Part shown: piece after piece, positions 45,808 to 54,596 of the stretch
Numbering within the stretch: position 1 is the first letter of the stretch
Layout of the letters: every line of letters begins with the position of its first letter
Assembly (NCBI RefSeq): GCF_000173775.1
Contig: NZ_ACCD01000006.1
Location: 62,001 to 126,000 of the forward strand
From: Yersinia rohdei ATCC 43380
Lineage (GTDB): Bacteria; Pseudomonadota; Gammaproteobacteria; Enterobacterales; Enterobacteriaceae
DNA: 64,000 nucleotides
Direction: 5' to 3'
Translations under genes and position numbers: made by a program
The notes under the pieces: model-generated
What the model was told of the DNA's origin: nothing
The model's input: the letters and a program-made list of their open reading frames with translations, nothing else
The model's database searches: none

Positions 45808-46740
45808 TTGTCATTTCCTCATAAATTTTATTCTTTAAGAATGTCTTATATTTTTGTTCTTATATTCTTAACTTCTTGTTTGTATTTCTCACGTATTAAT
45901 TGGAATTTTCCTACAATAAAAAGGACAATTCATACGCATTAACAGATCCCTTCTTATATATTTGTTTTTGTTTTTACATCTCTCACTTCCACTATAAATA
46001 CATTAACTGCTAATAATTGGATTTTAGTCACAACTGAAAGCTGAATAAATGCTTTTAAAACCAATGAAAAAATAAGAATTCTTATCTTTATGGCTTTTAC
46101 AACCATATGATTTGCATGTGTTTTATTAATTTACTTTAGCGGTTTTTAGGCGTTTTTATATAGAGAAAAACCTCATTTTATTGAAAAAATTCAATTACTT
46201 AGAGAAACTAATAATGCTTGTGTTAAGGTTTTTATGCTTTGAACTTGAGAATCACACAGATTTAATGCCGAGTATAATTTGGCTTATCGTATAAGCAAAC
46301 ATTAATTTTGAAAAACTAACTTTTAGCGATCTAATCTATCGATTTGATCATATTTGTAGTGCTATGTGTCGAAGGTGTGATGTTTATCGATCAAAATTAT
46401 CGAGATTATTGTTTTGTTTTAGTCAATTAAGTTAAACGCTCTGAATTTTGATTAATTGAATTAAATAACTATGAATAAATAATCTATCTTTGTATTATCT
46501 GCTCCGAACTAAACAGAGCTCTATCGTTATTTAAATTATTTCTTAAAATGTGGTTGCTGCTAAAAACTTCCATGTTGACTGTATGGCTCTATGTAGTTCG
46601 CGGTTTTATTCTTCGTGTTTGTACGATAATAAACTGCCTGGACTTTTATTTTTAAACTACTTCGATGCGATATTTACCTTGATTTTATTAAGGTAAATCA
46701 GCGGGCAAAATTTTAATTGTGTTTATAAAGGAATCTTGTA
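45808..46740. promoter_or_regulatory. long AT-rich control region of the fimbrial operon with clustered GATC sites
   Basis: 933 gene-free bases, strongly AT-rich. GATC occurs at 45945, 46328, 46346 and 46389; the last three lie within 65 bases, and two are preceded by CG or GC as in pap sites. The layout (divergent PapI-like gene, long gap, pilin) suits Dam/Lrp-controlled switching. No invertible-element inverted repeats were seen. A fimbrial promoter cannot be fixed by eye. Confidence 0.5.
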
Positions 46741-47265
46741 ATGAAACTGAATAAAACTATCTTGGCTGCAGGTCTGGTATTAGGTTTTGCTTCTATGGCT
46801 AACGCAGCTGATCAAGGCCAAGGTACTGTAACTTTCAATGGTTCTATCATTGATGCACCATGCTCAATCGCAGCAGGTTCTGATTCACAAACTGTTGAAA
46901 TGGGTCAAATCTCTAACGTTGCATTGCAGAATGGTGGCAAATCATCTTCCCATGATTTCAACATCAAACTGGAAAACTGCGATATCACTACTCTGAAAAC
47001 TGTAACCACCACTTTTGGCGGTGCAGAATCAGCTGCAGTAGCTGGCCTGCTGGGCATCACTGGCGTAGCTGAAGGCGCTGGCATTGCAATCGTTGATGGT
47101 ACTGGTTCTGTTATTACTTTGGGTCAGGCAAATGCTGAACAGACTCTGGTTAACGGTAACAACACCCTGTCTTTCTCTGCATACCTGCAGGGCAGCACTG
47201 TAGCTGACGCAATCAAACCAGGTAGCTTCTCTAGCGTTGCAGATTTCACGCTGGCTTACCAATAA
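46741..47265 (+). CDS. major fimbrial subunit (PapA/type 1-like pilin)
   Basis: Pilin of 174 residues with a signal peptide (about 1-22, ending SMANAAD). The donor strand follows (GQGTVTFNGSIIDAPCSI), with the disulfide pair Cys in APCSI and Cys in LENCD. It ends FTLAYQ with the penultimate Tyr that chaperones bind. Codon bias resembles highly expressed genes, unlike the later minor pilins. A strong hairpin follows at once. It is the first gene of the operon. Confidence 0.92.
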   Translation: MKLNKTILAAGLVLGFASMANAADQGQGTVTFNGSIIDAPCSIAAGSDSQTVEMGQISNVALQNGGKSSSHDFNIKLENCDITTLKTVTTTFGGAESAAVAGLLGITGVAEGAGIAIVDGTGSVITLGQANAEQTLVNGNNTLSFSAYLQGSTVADAIKPGSFSSVADFTLAYQ

Positions 47266-47283
47266 GTATCCCTTTTCTAATTC

Positions 47284-47316
47284 GACATGCGGATTTTTCC
47301 GCATGTCTTTTCTTCT
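47284..47316 (+). terminator. hairpin after the major pilin gene
   Basis: Perfect 10-bp stem GACATGCGGA (47284-47293) with TCCGCATGTC (47298-47307), loop TTTT, followed by TTTTCTTCT. It would let only part of transcription reach the assembly genes, keeping the main pilin in excess. Confidence 0.8.
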
Positions 47317-47351
47317 CGAGAAAGAGATGTATTGGATGAGCTAGGTGATTT

Positions 47352-47897
47352 ATGTCCAGGTCATTTTTATTAATAGTGCCTCCTTCCTTACTGATGGCGT
47401 CATTACTGAGCTTGCCAGCAATGGCCTCACCCATGAAGTCAGATTGGGGCCGCGTGAGTATGGAAGGAAGTATTAGCGATACTGCTTGTGCAATAAATCC
47501 AGGCAGTTTGGAACAAACGATCGATATGGCGATTTTACCCATAAGTCAGTTGGTTCAAAACGGTGTAGGGAAAGAGCATCCATTCGAGATCCATTTACTC
47601 GATTGTACGATTGCCCATGCTGATTCGAGTAAATCTAACCTGCAGCATTTTACCGTGTCTTTTGATGGTGCTGCAGACGGTAATAATTATGCGGTTTTTG
47701 GTGAGGCAGAAGGAATTGCAATGCAAATCATTGATGATAAAGGCAATGCTTCATCTCCTGGGGTGCCATCGCCAGAGATAAATATTATCCCTGTAGATAT
47801 GAAACTCAATTATGCCCTGCGTTTAGTTGGCAATGGCAAGATGTTGCGTGCTGGAACTTACCATTCTAGTGTTCGTTTCACATTGGATTATTATTAA
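47352..47897 (+). CDS. minor fimbrial subunit, PapH-like
   Basis: Pilin-fold protein of 181 residues with a signal peptide (ending LPAMAS). Cysteines are in DTACAINPG and LLDCTI, and the C-terminus VRFTLDYY has the pilin beta-strand end. Its position between major pilin and usher is that of papH, whose product ends pilus growth and anchors the rod; this role is inferred from position. It ends 5 bases before the usher start. Confidence 0.8.
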   Translation: MSRSFLLIVPPSLLMASLLSLPAMASPMKSDWGRVSMEGSISDTACAINPGSLEQTIDMAILPISQLVQNGVGKEHPFEIHLLDCTIAHADSSKSNLQHFTVSFDGAADGNNYAVFGEAEGIAMQIIDDKGNASSPGVPSPEINIIPVDMKLNYALRLVGNGKMLRAGTYHSSVRFTLDYY

Positions 47898-47902
47898 TTT
47901 CA

Positions 47903-50509
47903 ATGAGTAAGGTCACATATCCCATGCTATCTGCTCGTCTTACCCCCTTTGGTATTGTCCGCCGTGATGTATTGCGCTTTATGATTGCAATTGCGTTAAG
48001 TAGCAGTGCGTATAGCGCATTAGCCAGTGATGATATTGAGTTCAATACTGATGTGCTGGATACCAAGGATCGTGCCAATTTCGATTTGAGCCAATTTTCC
48101 CAACGCGGTTTTATTTTGCCTGGGAACTATAATTTATTGGTTTATATGAATAAGCAGGATCTCAACGAGCATCCTGTGGTGTTCTACGCCTCCGAAACAG
48201 ATCCTAAAAAAAGTGAGGCTTGTTTAACACCCAAGATAGTTGAGTTGATGGCGTTGAAAGAAGATAGTTTTAAAAAGCTGACTTGGTCGCGTGATGGGGA
48301 ATGTTTGGATATCAGTAGCTTGCCGGGATTAACCGTGCAAGGTGACTTGGCGTCATCCTCGCTAAACATGAGTGTGCCGCAAGCTTGGCTGGAATACAGC
48401 GAACCTGATTGGGATCCACCTTCGCGTTGGGAAGACGGTATTCCTGGTGTTCTTTTCGACTACAACATGTTGGGTCAGTTAAATCGCCAAGAGTCGAATA
48501 ATACCAGTAATAACAGTTTGAGTGGGAATGGTACTGCCGGAGCTAACTTGGGTGCCTGGCGGTTGCGCGCAGACTGGCAGACCCGTATTGATCAAGTATC
48601 CGGTTCACCGACTGAACGCCAATGGGATTGGAGCCGTTATTACGCCTACCGTGCGATACCGACTTTGGGTGCCAAGCTGACGTTGGGTGAAGATTTTTTG
48701 AACTCGGCCATCTTTGATAGCTTCCGTTTTAGCGGAGCAAGTCTGGCGACTGATGACAATATGTTGCCGCCAAATTTACGGGGTTACGCACCGGAGATTA
48801 CCGGGGTTGCTCGGACTAACGCCAGGGTTGTTGTCAGCCAACAAGGCCGGGTATTGAGTGAAACTTTGGTCGCAGCCGGGCCTTTTCGCATTCAGAACCT
48901 GAATAGTTTTGTCTCCGGAACACTGGATGTTCGCGTCGAAGAACTTGACGGACAAGTGCAGCAATTCCAAGTGAATACCGCCAGTATTCCTTACCTGACT
49001 CGCCCCGGAATGGTGCGCTATAGGATTGCTGCAGGTAAGCCTTCTGATATTGGCCATCGGTCAGAAGGGCCGGTATTTGGTACTGGGGAATTTTCCTGGG
49101 GGATCAATAGCGGTTGGTCAGTGTTTGGTGGTGGGATCAGTGGTGAGAATGAATATCAAGCGGCATCCATAGGGATTGGTCGTGACTTGATGGAGTTTGG
49201 TGCGGTGTCGGTCGATATGACCCAATCTTGGGCCAATTTACCGGATAAAGGCACATTGAGTGGTGGCTCTTACCGAGTTAACTATTCGAAAAATTTCCAA
49301 GAAACAGGCAGTCAGGTGACCTTTGCCGGTTATCGCTTCTCTGAACGTAACTTTATGAGCATGAGTGAATATCTCGATGCTCGTTATCGTGGCGAGAATG
49401 TGGGCGGCAATAAAGAGATGTATACCATCAGCTTCAACCAGCAATTTAGTGATTTGGGGTTGAGCGCATATTTGAACTATAGCCACCAGACTTACTGGGA
49501 TAGTTCGGCGAATGACCGCTATAACCTGTCATTAGCGCGTTATTTCGATATAGGTAAATTTAAGAACGTCAGTGTGACCCTGTCTGCTTATCGTAACCGT
49601 TACAACGAGAGCAATGATGATGGGATGTACTTGTCCTTATCCATGCCGTTTGGTGACCGGGCAACAATAAGTTATAGCGCCGCAGTCAATGGCCGAGAAA
49701 ATAGCCAGCGTGTGGGGTATGCCAACAGAATCGATGAGCATAACAACTACCAAATCAATACCGGTGTAGCACGTAGTGGTGCATTGGTAAGTGGTAACTA
49801 TACCCACATGGGCAATAGCGCAGATATTAACGCCAATGCCAGTTATCAAGAAGGGCAATACTCTTCAGTAGGTGTTGGTATTCAGGGTGGTGCAACTGTC
49901 ACTGCTGAAGGTGGGGCTCTGCATCGAGTAAATACACTCGGTGGCACCAGATTATTGCTCGATACCCAAGGAGTAGCCGGTGTGCCGGTTCAGGGGTATG
50001 GTTCGACCGTGCGAACTAACCAATTTGGTAAAGCGGTAGTCGGTGATGTGAACAGTTATTACCGTAACCGGGCCAGTATTGATATTGATAATCTGGCAGA
50101 CAATGTCGAAGCCAGAGGGACAGTCGCACAAGTAACCTTGACCGAAGGGGCTATCGGTTATCGCCGCTTTAATGTGATTTCTGGCGAGAAAGCGATGGCA
50201 ATGATTCGTATGGCAGATGGGTCATCACCTCCATTCGGTGCCACTGTATTAAATGAGAATAAGCAAGAAACCGGTATTGTTAACGACGATGGTTCTACTT
50301 ATCTCAGTGGTATCAAGGCTGGTGAGACGATGTCTGTGAGCTGGAATGGGCAGGCGCAATGTAGCGTCATATTGCCGAAGATACTTTCAGCGACAGTGTT
50401 GGCAAATTTACTGTTGCCTTGTCAGCCGATAGCGACAGGGGATAAGCCCCCGGTATCACAGCAAAAAAGTTTGGTAATGGAATCTGCGGATACGCCTCCG
50501 TTGAGTTAA
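47903..50509 (+). CDS. outer-membrane fimbrial usher, PapC-like
   Basis: Usher of 868 residues: signal region (ending SALASDD), N-terminal chaperone-binding domain (IEFNTDVLDTKDRANFDLSQF), beta-barrel with plug (GVLFDYNMLG, GLAY-type strands) and two C-terminal domains. A C-terminal Cys pair is present (QAQCSVILP and LLPCQP). It assembles and secretes the pilus subunits delivered by the chaperone encoded next. Start uncertain by a few codons. Confidence 0.93.
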   Translation: MSKVTYPMLSARLTPFGIVRRDVLRFMIAIALSSSAYSALASDDIEFNTDVLDTKDRANFDLSQFSQRGFILPGNYNLLVYMNKQDLNEHPVVFYASETDPKKSEACLTPKIVELMALKEDSFKKLTWSRDGECLDISSLPGLTVQGDLASSSLNMSVPQAWLEYSEPDWDPPSRWEDGIPGVLFDYNMLGQLNRQESNNTSNNSLSGNGTAGANLGAWRLRADWQTRIDQVSGSPTERQWDWSRYYAYRAIPTLGAKLTLGEDFLNSAIFDSFRFSGASLATDDNMLPPNLRGYAPEITGVARTNARVVVSQQGRVLSETLVAAGPFRIQNLNSFVSGTLDVRVEELDGQVQQFQVNTASIPYLTRPGMVRYRIAAGKPSDIGHRSEGPVFGTGEFSWGINSGWSVFGGGISGENEYQAASIGIGRDLMEFGAVSVDMTQSWANLPDKGTLSGGSYRVNYSKNFQETGSQVTFAGYRFSERNFMSMSEYLDARYRGENVGGNKEMYTISFNQQFSDLGLSAYLNYSHQTYWDSSANDRYNLSLARYFDIGKFKNVSVTLSAYRNRYNESNDDGMYLSLSMPFGDRATISYSAAVNGRENSQRVGYANRIDEHNNYQINTGVARSGALVSGNYTHMGNSADINANASYQEGQYSSVGVGIQGGATVTAEGGALHRVNTLGGTRLLLDTQGVAGVPVQGYGSTVRTNQFGKAVVGDVNSYYRNRASIDIDNLADNVEARGTVAQVTLTEGAIGYRRFNVISGEKAMAMIRMADGSSPPFGATVLNENKQETGIVNDDGSTYLSGIKAGETMSVSWNGQAQCSVILPKILSATVLANLLLPCQPIATGDKPPVSQQKSLVMESADTPPLS

Positions 50510-50564
50510 TAGAAAACGCGCGGCACGAGCAGGTTCTAACACGATAAATTCGAAGGAAAAAGTA

Positions 50565-51311
50565 ATGAAATTGAATCACAAATTGCGCGTTACCACGATT
50601 CTGGTGACAGCATTGATGGCGCATCAAGCAACGGCTGCCATTGCCCTGGACAGAACCCGAGCCATTCTTAATGGTGGCGATAAATCACTCAGTTTGAACA
50701 TCAGCAACCAGAATAAGCAATTGCCTTATCTGGCGCAGGGATGGATTGAAGATGAGCAGGGTAACAAAATCAATACGCCATTGACGGTGGTTCCACCGGT
50801 TCAGCGTGTCGAACCCGGTGCCCTAAGCCAGTTAAAAATACAAACATTGCCCGCAGTGAGCCAATTGGCACAAGACCGCGAAACTTTGTTCTATTTTAAC
50901 TTGCGCGAGATCCCGCCTCGGTCGGATAAGCCCAACACATTGCAGATTGCACTGCAAACTCGCATCAAGCTGTTTTACCGTCCAGCCAGTATCGTGCCGC
51001 AAAAGAGCGACATGTCGACACCTTGGCAGGAAAAATTACAGCTGACTCGTCAGGGTGATCGCTATCAGGTCAATAACCCGACGCCGTATTACATCACATT
51101 GGTGGATGCCAGTGAGAGTAAAACCGGTAAAACCGCGGCGGGCTTCAAGCCACTGATGATTGCACCAAAAGCGCAAGGCATGTTGGATGTCAGTGCTGGC
51201 GCATTAGGTAGCAAACCAGTACTGACCTACGTCAATGATTTTGGCGGCCGACCAAAACTGGTATTTGGTTGTTCGGGGAGTACCTGTTCTGTGGTTGAAA
51301 GCATCAAATAA
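50565..51311 (+). CDS. periplasmic fimbrial chaperone, PapD-like
   Basis: Chaperone of 248 residues with a signal peptide (ending QATAAIA). Conserved parts are ALDRTRAILNGG (Arg of the subunit-anchoring pair), LPYLAQGWIED and ETLFYFNLREIPPR followed by IKLFYRP (Lys/Arg anchor). Two C-terminal cysteines (FGCSGSTC) form the second-domain disulfide typical of PapD. GAAGG precedes the ATG. Confidence 0.93.
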   Translation: MKLNHKLRVTTILVTALMAHQATAAIALDRTRAILNGGDKSLSLNISNQNKQLPYLAQGWIEDEQGNKINTPLTVVPPVQRVEPGALSQLKIQTLPAVSQLAQDRETLFYFNLREIPPRSDKPNTLQIALQTRIKLFYRPASIVPQKSDMSTPWQEKLQLTRQGDRYQVNNPTPYYITLVDASESKTGKTAAGFKPLMIAPKAQGMLDVSAGALGSKPVLTYVNDFGGRPKLVFGCSGSTCSVVESIK

Positions 51312-51386
51312 AGGTGTATTTCGGTACACCGCGCGCAAAGAAGAAGGCTGCTGGATATCAGGCTGAATAATGATAAGGAATGTGGG

Positions 51387-51929
51387 ATGACTGTTATTGG
51401 TAGGGGAATAGTTACCCAACTGACCCCAATGGCTATGATGACCATGATTGGGATGACGGCCATTGTTGGCGTGGCGACATTGTTTAGCAGCCCTGCATTG
51501 GCACTAAATAAGGCGTCGACAGTCACGGTCTCGGTCAATATTTTTGCCGCGCCACCTTGTGTCATTAACAGCAATAACACCATCAACGTTGACTTTGGTG
51601 ATGACCTCCTGACTTCGCGCATTGACGGTGTTCAGTATATGAAGCCGGTATCCTATACATTGGACTGCACCGCAGCCGCATCTAATGCCCTGAAAATGAG
51701 TATCACAGGTAATGGCGCGGTGTTTGATACCAATGTATTGAGAACGACAAATACAGACCTTGGGGTCCAATTGATGCGCAATGGGCAACCATTAACGCTT
51801 AATAGCGCATTTAATTTTACTTACCCATCGGCACCCGTATTACAGGCCGTGCTGGTAAAGAAAACAAATGCCACGCTGAGTACCGGATATTTTTCCGGCA
51901 CAGCAACCTTGGTTGTGGAGTATCAGTAA
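51387..51929 (+). CDS. minor fimbrial subunit (PapE/K-type), copy 1
   Basis: Pilin of 180 residues with a long N-terminus rich in Met before the signal cleavage (ending SPALAL). After it come APPCVINSNNTINVDFGDDL, SYTLDC and the C-terminal TATLVVEYQ. It is clearly related to the next product (PPCVIN, IDG, Y, SYT/SVT-C). Its stop overlaps the next ATG by one base. Minor tip-fibre subunit by position and type. Confidence 0.85.
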   Translation: MTVIGRGIVTQLTPMAMMTMIGMTAIVGVATLFSSPALALNKASTVTVSVNIFAAPPCVINSNNTINVDFGDDLLTSRIDGVQYMKPVSYTLDCTAAASNALKMSITGNGAVFDTNVLRTTNTDLGVQLMRNGQPLTLNSAFNFTYPSAPVLQAVLVKKTNATLSTGYFSGTATLVVEYQ

Positions 51930-52459
51930 TGAAAAAAGCCTCATTGGTTTATATGAATAAATTGTTTCATATCAATAAATTAATAGTGCACTTTTCTGTT
52001 ACGGTAGCTGTGGCACTCAGTAGCACGCAGGTATATGCGGACAATATGCACTTCTCTGGCACCTTAATTAACCCGCCACCCTGTGTAATCAATGGGGGCA
52101 GCACAATTGATGTGGCTTTCGGGGAAAATCTGGGTGTGAACAAGATTGATGGCATTAATTATACTCAGACAGTGCCTTATAGCGTGACTTGTGATTCCGT
52201 TTCTGGTGGTTTGGAATTAGGTCTGACGATTGTTAGCGCGTCTGTTACCGCTTTTGATTCCTCCGCGATACCAACCAATATTCAGAATATGGGAATTCGC
52301 TTGCTGAAAGATGGTATCCCTTTTGCACTTAATACCCGTGTTGCTTATGACCAAAATAATCCGCCAGTTCTTAAGGCGGTACCGGTTAAAGCTGTGGGAG
52401 CAACATTAAGTGAAGGGGCCTTTGAAGCGACCGCTACATTATTAGTGGATTATCAATAG
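51929..52459 (+). CDS. minor fimbrial subunit (PapE/K-type), copy 2
   Basis: Pilin of 176 residues, paralogous to the preceding subunit: PPPCVINGGSTIDVAFGENL, PYSVTCD, LLKDGIPFALNTR and TATLLVDYQ align with it throughout. The signal peptide ends near QVYADN. The start overlaps the previous stop (TAATG). Probably an adaptor or fibre subunit of the tip. Confidence 0.85.
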   Translation: MKKASLVYMNKLFHINKLIVHFSVTVAVALSSTQVYADNMHFSGTLINPPPCVINGGSTIDVAFGENLGVNKIDGINYTQTVPYSVTCDSVSGGLELGLTIVSASVTAFDSSAIPTNIQNMGIRLLKDGIPFALNTRVAYDQNNPPVLKAVPVKAVGATLSEGAFEATATLLVDYQ

Positions 52460-52468
52460 GATCAAATA

Positions 52469-53014
52469 ATGGCTAATTTAAATCTGCTGATGTACCGCGG
52501 ACGAATTATTTTAAGTGTGTTACTTCTGAATGCTTTTGGCAGCATGCCGACATTGGCAGCTGACAATATGCGTTTTCATGGCGCATTAGTGGCTGAACCA
52601 TGCACGATACGTCCTGGTGATGAAGCTATTAATTTGAATTTTGGTACTGTTGTCGATAAATACTTGTATTCGAATCAACGCACCTTAGGAAAACAGTTTC
52701 AAATACATCTGATTGATTGTGATATCAGCTTAGGAACAACTGCCAATATTATGTTTACGGGCAATGATAACACTAATTTACCGGGGTTATTAGCGGTCGA
52801 TGGCAGTGATGTCGGTATTGGTATTGGACTTGAAACACCCGCAGGAAAAGCGTTACTACTGAATCAGTCCAGCGACGATATTGCGCTTGATACGGGCAAC
52901 AATGTTATTACATTGAAAGCATATGTCCGGGGTGAACCAGAGGCTATATCCCAACGCACAATTAAACGCGGTGAGTTTAATGCAGTGGCAACTTTCAACC
53001 TGCAATATTATTAA
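52469..53014 (+). CDS. minor fimbrial subunit (PapF/A-type)
   Basis: Pilin-fold protein of 181 residues; the signal peptide ends at TLAADN. Cysteines are in AEPCTIRPGD and LIDCDI, and the C-terminus is FNLQYY. It is closer to the PapH-like and major subunits than to the two preceding pilins. By position directly before the adhesin it may be the tip adaptor. Confidence 0.82.
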   Translation: MANLNLLMYRGRIILSVLLLNAFGSMPTLAADNMRFHGALVAEPCTIRPGDEAINLNFGTVVDKYLYSNQRTLGKQFQIHLIDCDISLGTTANIMFTGNDNTNLPGLLAVDGSDVGIGIGLETPAGKALLLNQSSDDIALDTGNNVITLKAYVRGEPEAISQRTIKRGEFNAVATFNLQYY

Positions 53015-53045
53015 TATGCGAACAGAGAAAAGGAAACTTAAAACA

Positions 53046-53861
53046 ATGGAACAGCCTGCTCGTTGTTTAAGTAACAGATATTTCTGGCTAATAGCGTGCG
53101 TGCTGTTTTTATTGCCACTTTATAGTCAAGCCAGTGCCTGGGTTTCGACACAAACGCGCGTAGGACTACAATACCAAGGGACATTTTCTTGGCCGAGCGA
53201 GGAACTTGAGGGGATACTTTGTACATCCACATCGTGTTCTGTCGCTATTTGTCATTACGATAATATTCAGTCCGCAATATGTGGTAACCCGTCGAATGCG
53301 TTGACGCGGGTATTAGTTTCTCAAGGGGCTACTGCGCAGGATATGAGAGCCGCTTTTATTGCCAAAAATGGTGTATCAGGAAGTTGGGCCACCAACACCA
53401 CTAACCCTTTGACTGCTGCCGGCAGTTGCTTTGGTGTGATGTATTGGCAAGGGTCTAATGACAGTAACTTTACGGGAAGGATTATCCCTGGCTCCTATTG
53501 TGGTGCAGTTCCACCGACCCCAGAAACCTGTGAGATTACCGGTGATGTCTCTATTAGTTATGGTTCTATCAATCAGCAATCTGTTGATGGCGCAGTAAAA
53601 AGTGAGCCGCTTATTATCAGCTGCACAGCTGCAACTGCATTAAAATTGACACTGGTCGGCGGTAAAAGTATTGACCTTGGGCAAGGTGGTAATCTTACCT
53701 CGACATTAAAAGTATCAGGGCAGGACTTATCTAATGGTGTATCAATAACAGGTGGTGTGGGGAATAAATCTTTCATGATTGAGTCAACACTGCATGCGCC
53801 TTCATTACCTGATGCTGGCAGTTTTTCCGGCAGCGGAGTTGTGATTATGTCATATCTTTAA
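53046..53861 (+). CDS. fimbrial tip adhesin (putative)
   Basis: Two-domain protein of 271 residues with a signal peptide ending YSQASA. The N-terminal part (about 30-160) is Trp-, Ser- and Cys-rich (STSCSVAICHY, SAICGNPS, GSCFGVMYW) and unlike a pilin. The C-terminal part from TCEITGDVSISYGS to VVIMSYL is a pilin domain. That plan, and the last position in the operon, indicate a receptor-binding tip protein. Start at 53046, with AAAGGA 12 bases upstream; an ATG at 53016 is in frame. The ligand is unknown. Confidence 0.8.
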   Translation: MEQPARCLSNRYFWLIACVLFLLPLYSQASAWVSTQTRVGLQYQGTFSWPSEELEGILCTSTSCSVAICHYDNIQSAICGNPSNALTRVLVSQGATAQDMRAAFIAKNGVSGSWATNTTNPLTAAGSCFGVMYWQGSNDSNFTGRIIPGSYCGAVPPTPETCEITGDVSISYGSINQQSVDGAVKSEPLIISCTAATALKLTLVGGKSIDLGQGGNLTSTLKVSGQDLSNGVSITGGVGNKSFMIESTLHAPSLPDAGSFSGSGVVIMSYL

Positions 53862-54178
53862 CGACAGATTTATATGCACTTATTTTATGAGTGCATGATA
53901 ATTATGAATATAGAATAGCAATTAATTCCGCTATTTTTATATTCATGGTGTGAGATGCTTTACTGTTATTTAAATATGGCAGGGGGCTCCCATGGCATTT
54001 ATTTAAATAATAAATAAATGTTATTTTTTGTTGTGATTTGTTTTGTTAGTGTAGTATAAACTATCTGCGTTTATTTAATTGAGTGTCAGGGTTAATCTGA
54101 TATTTAAAGACGCATACTTCAATGGGCTATTAAATAATAGACTACAAATTTTTTTATTTTTCTTTTAAGGATCTATTT
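53862..54178. promoter_or_regulatory. AT-rich gap between fimbrial operon and peptide gene
   Basis: 317 bases without a gene. Inverted repeats: ATGCACT/AGTGCAT (53874-53896) and a large imperfect one (53904-53919 with 53930-53946) that probably ends fimbrial transcription; CATTTATTT/AAATAAATG (53996-54020) is a third. A promoter for the peptide gene is suggested by TTGTGA (54031-54036), an 18-base spacer and TATAAA (54055-54060). Confidence 0.5.
54031..54060 (+). promoter_or_regulatory. candidate promoter of the peptide gene
   Basis: TTGTGA and TATAAA separated by 18 bases, about 120 bases before the peptide ATG. The surroundings are AT-rich, so a chance match is possible. Confidence 0.4.
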
Positions 54179-54367
54179 ATGAAAAAAATGAACATGGCTG
54201 AAGCAAATACAATCGTTGGCGGTACTGGTGTAACTTGTAAAGATACTTATGAGTGGCTGTCAGGTAGTACTACTTTGACTTGCCAGGCTGTTACTACTTG
54301 TACTGACAAGCACGGTACAGTAACTAGCCGTACTGCTACAGCTAGCAACATTGCTAACTGCAAATAA
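54179..54367 (+). CDS. microcin-like double-glycine peptide precursor (four-cysteine core)
   Basis: Peptide of 62 residues; AAGGA lies 7 bases before the ATG. The leader MKKMNMAEANTIVGG (15 residues) ends in a double glycine, the cut site of C39 peptidase transporters, and one is encoded 2 kb downstream. The 47-residue core has Cys20, Cys35, Cys41 and Cys61, is rich in Thr and Ser, and contains CTDKHG. I recall similar small enterobacterial proteins annotated as DUF4762, with a GG motif and a conserved KHG; this was not checked. The even number of cysteines beside a thioredoxin-fold gene suggests two disulfides. Activity (antibacterial, signalling or other) is not shown by the sequence. Confidence 0.85.
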   Translation: MKKMNMAEANTIVGGTGVTCKDTYEWLSGSTTLTCQAVTTCTDKHGTVTSRTATASNIANCK

Positions 54368-54415
54368 GATATAAATTAAGTATTCGTTAATTTTTATCGA
54401 TATTTAATAGTATCC

Positions 54416-54450
54416 CAGGCAAGTGCGGGAGGGATTTCTGTACTTGCCTG
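54416..54450 (+). terminator. hairpin between peptide gene and secretion genes
   Basis: CAGGCAAGT (54416-54424) pairs perfectly with ACTTGCCTG (54442-54450). There is no long T-run after it, so it may be an attenuator or mRNA-end stabiliser that favours the peptide transcript. Confidence 0.5.
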
Positions 54451-54596
54451 ACTTATTTATTCAAATGTGTCATCGATGCTTAAATTCAAGAATTTTCGCA
54501 TTAATTGAATGTTAGAAATATTATTTCGTGGGCATAAATGTTATTTGATTCTGTTTATGTCTTACCTGAACTCTGATTGTGAATAGAACTGAATCT

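Noticed and set aside
45808-46740. Invertible promoter element (fim switch type)
   Set aside because: No pair of matching inverted repeats flanking the region and no recombinase gene nearby.
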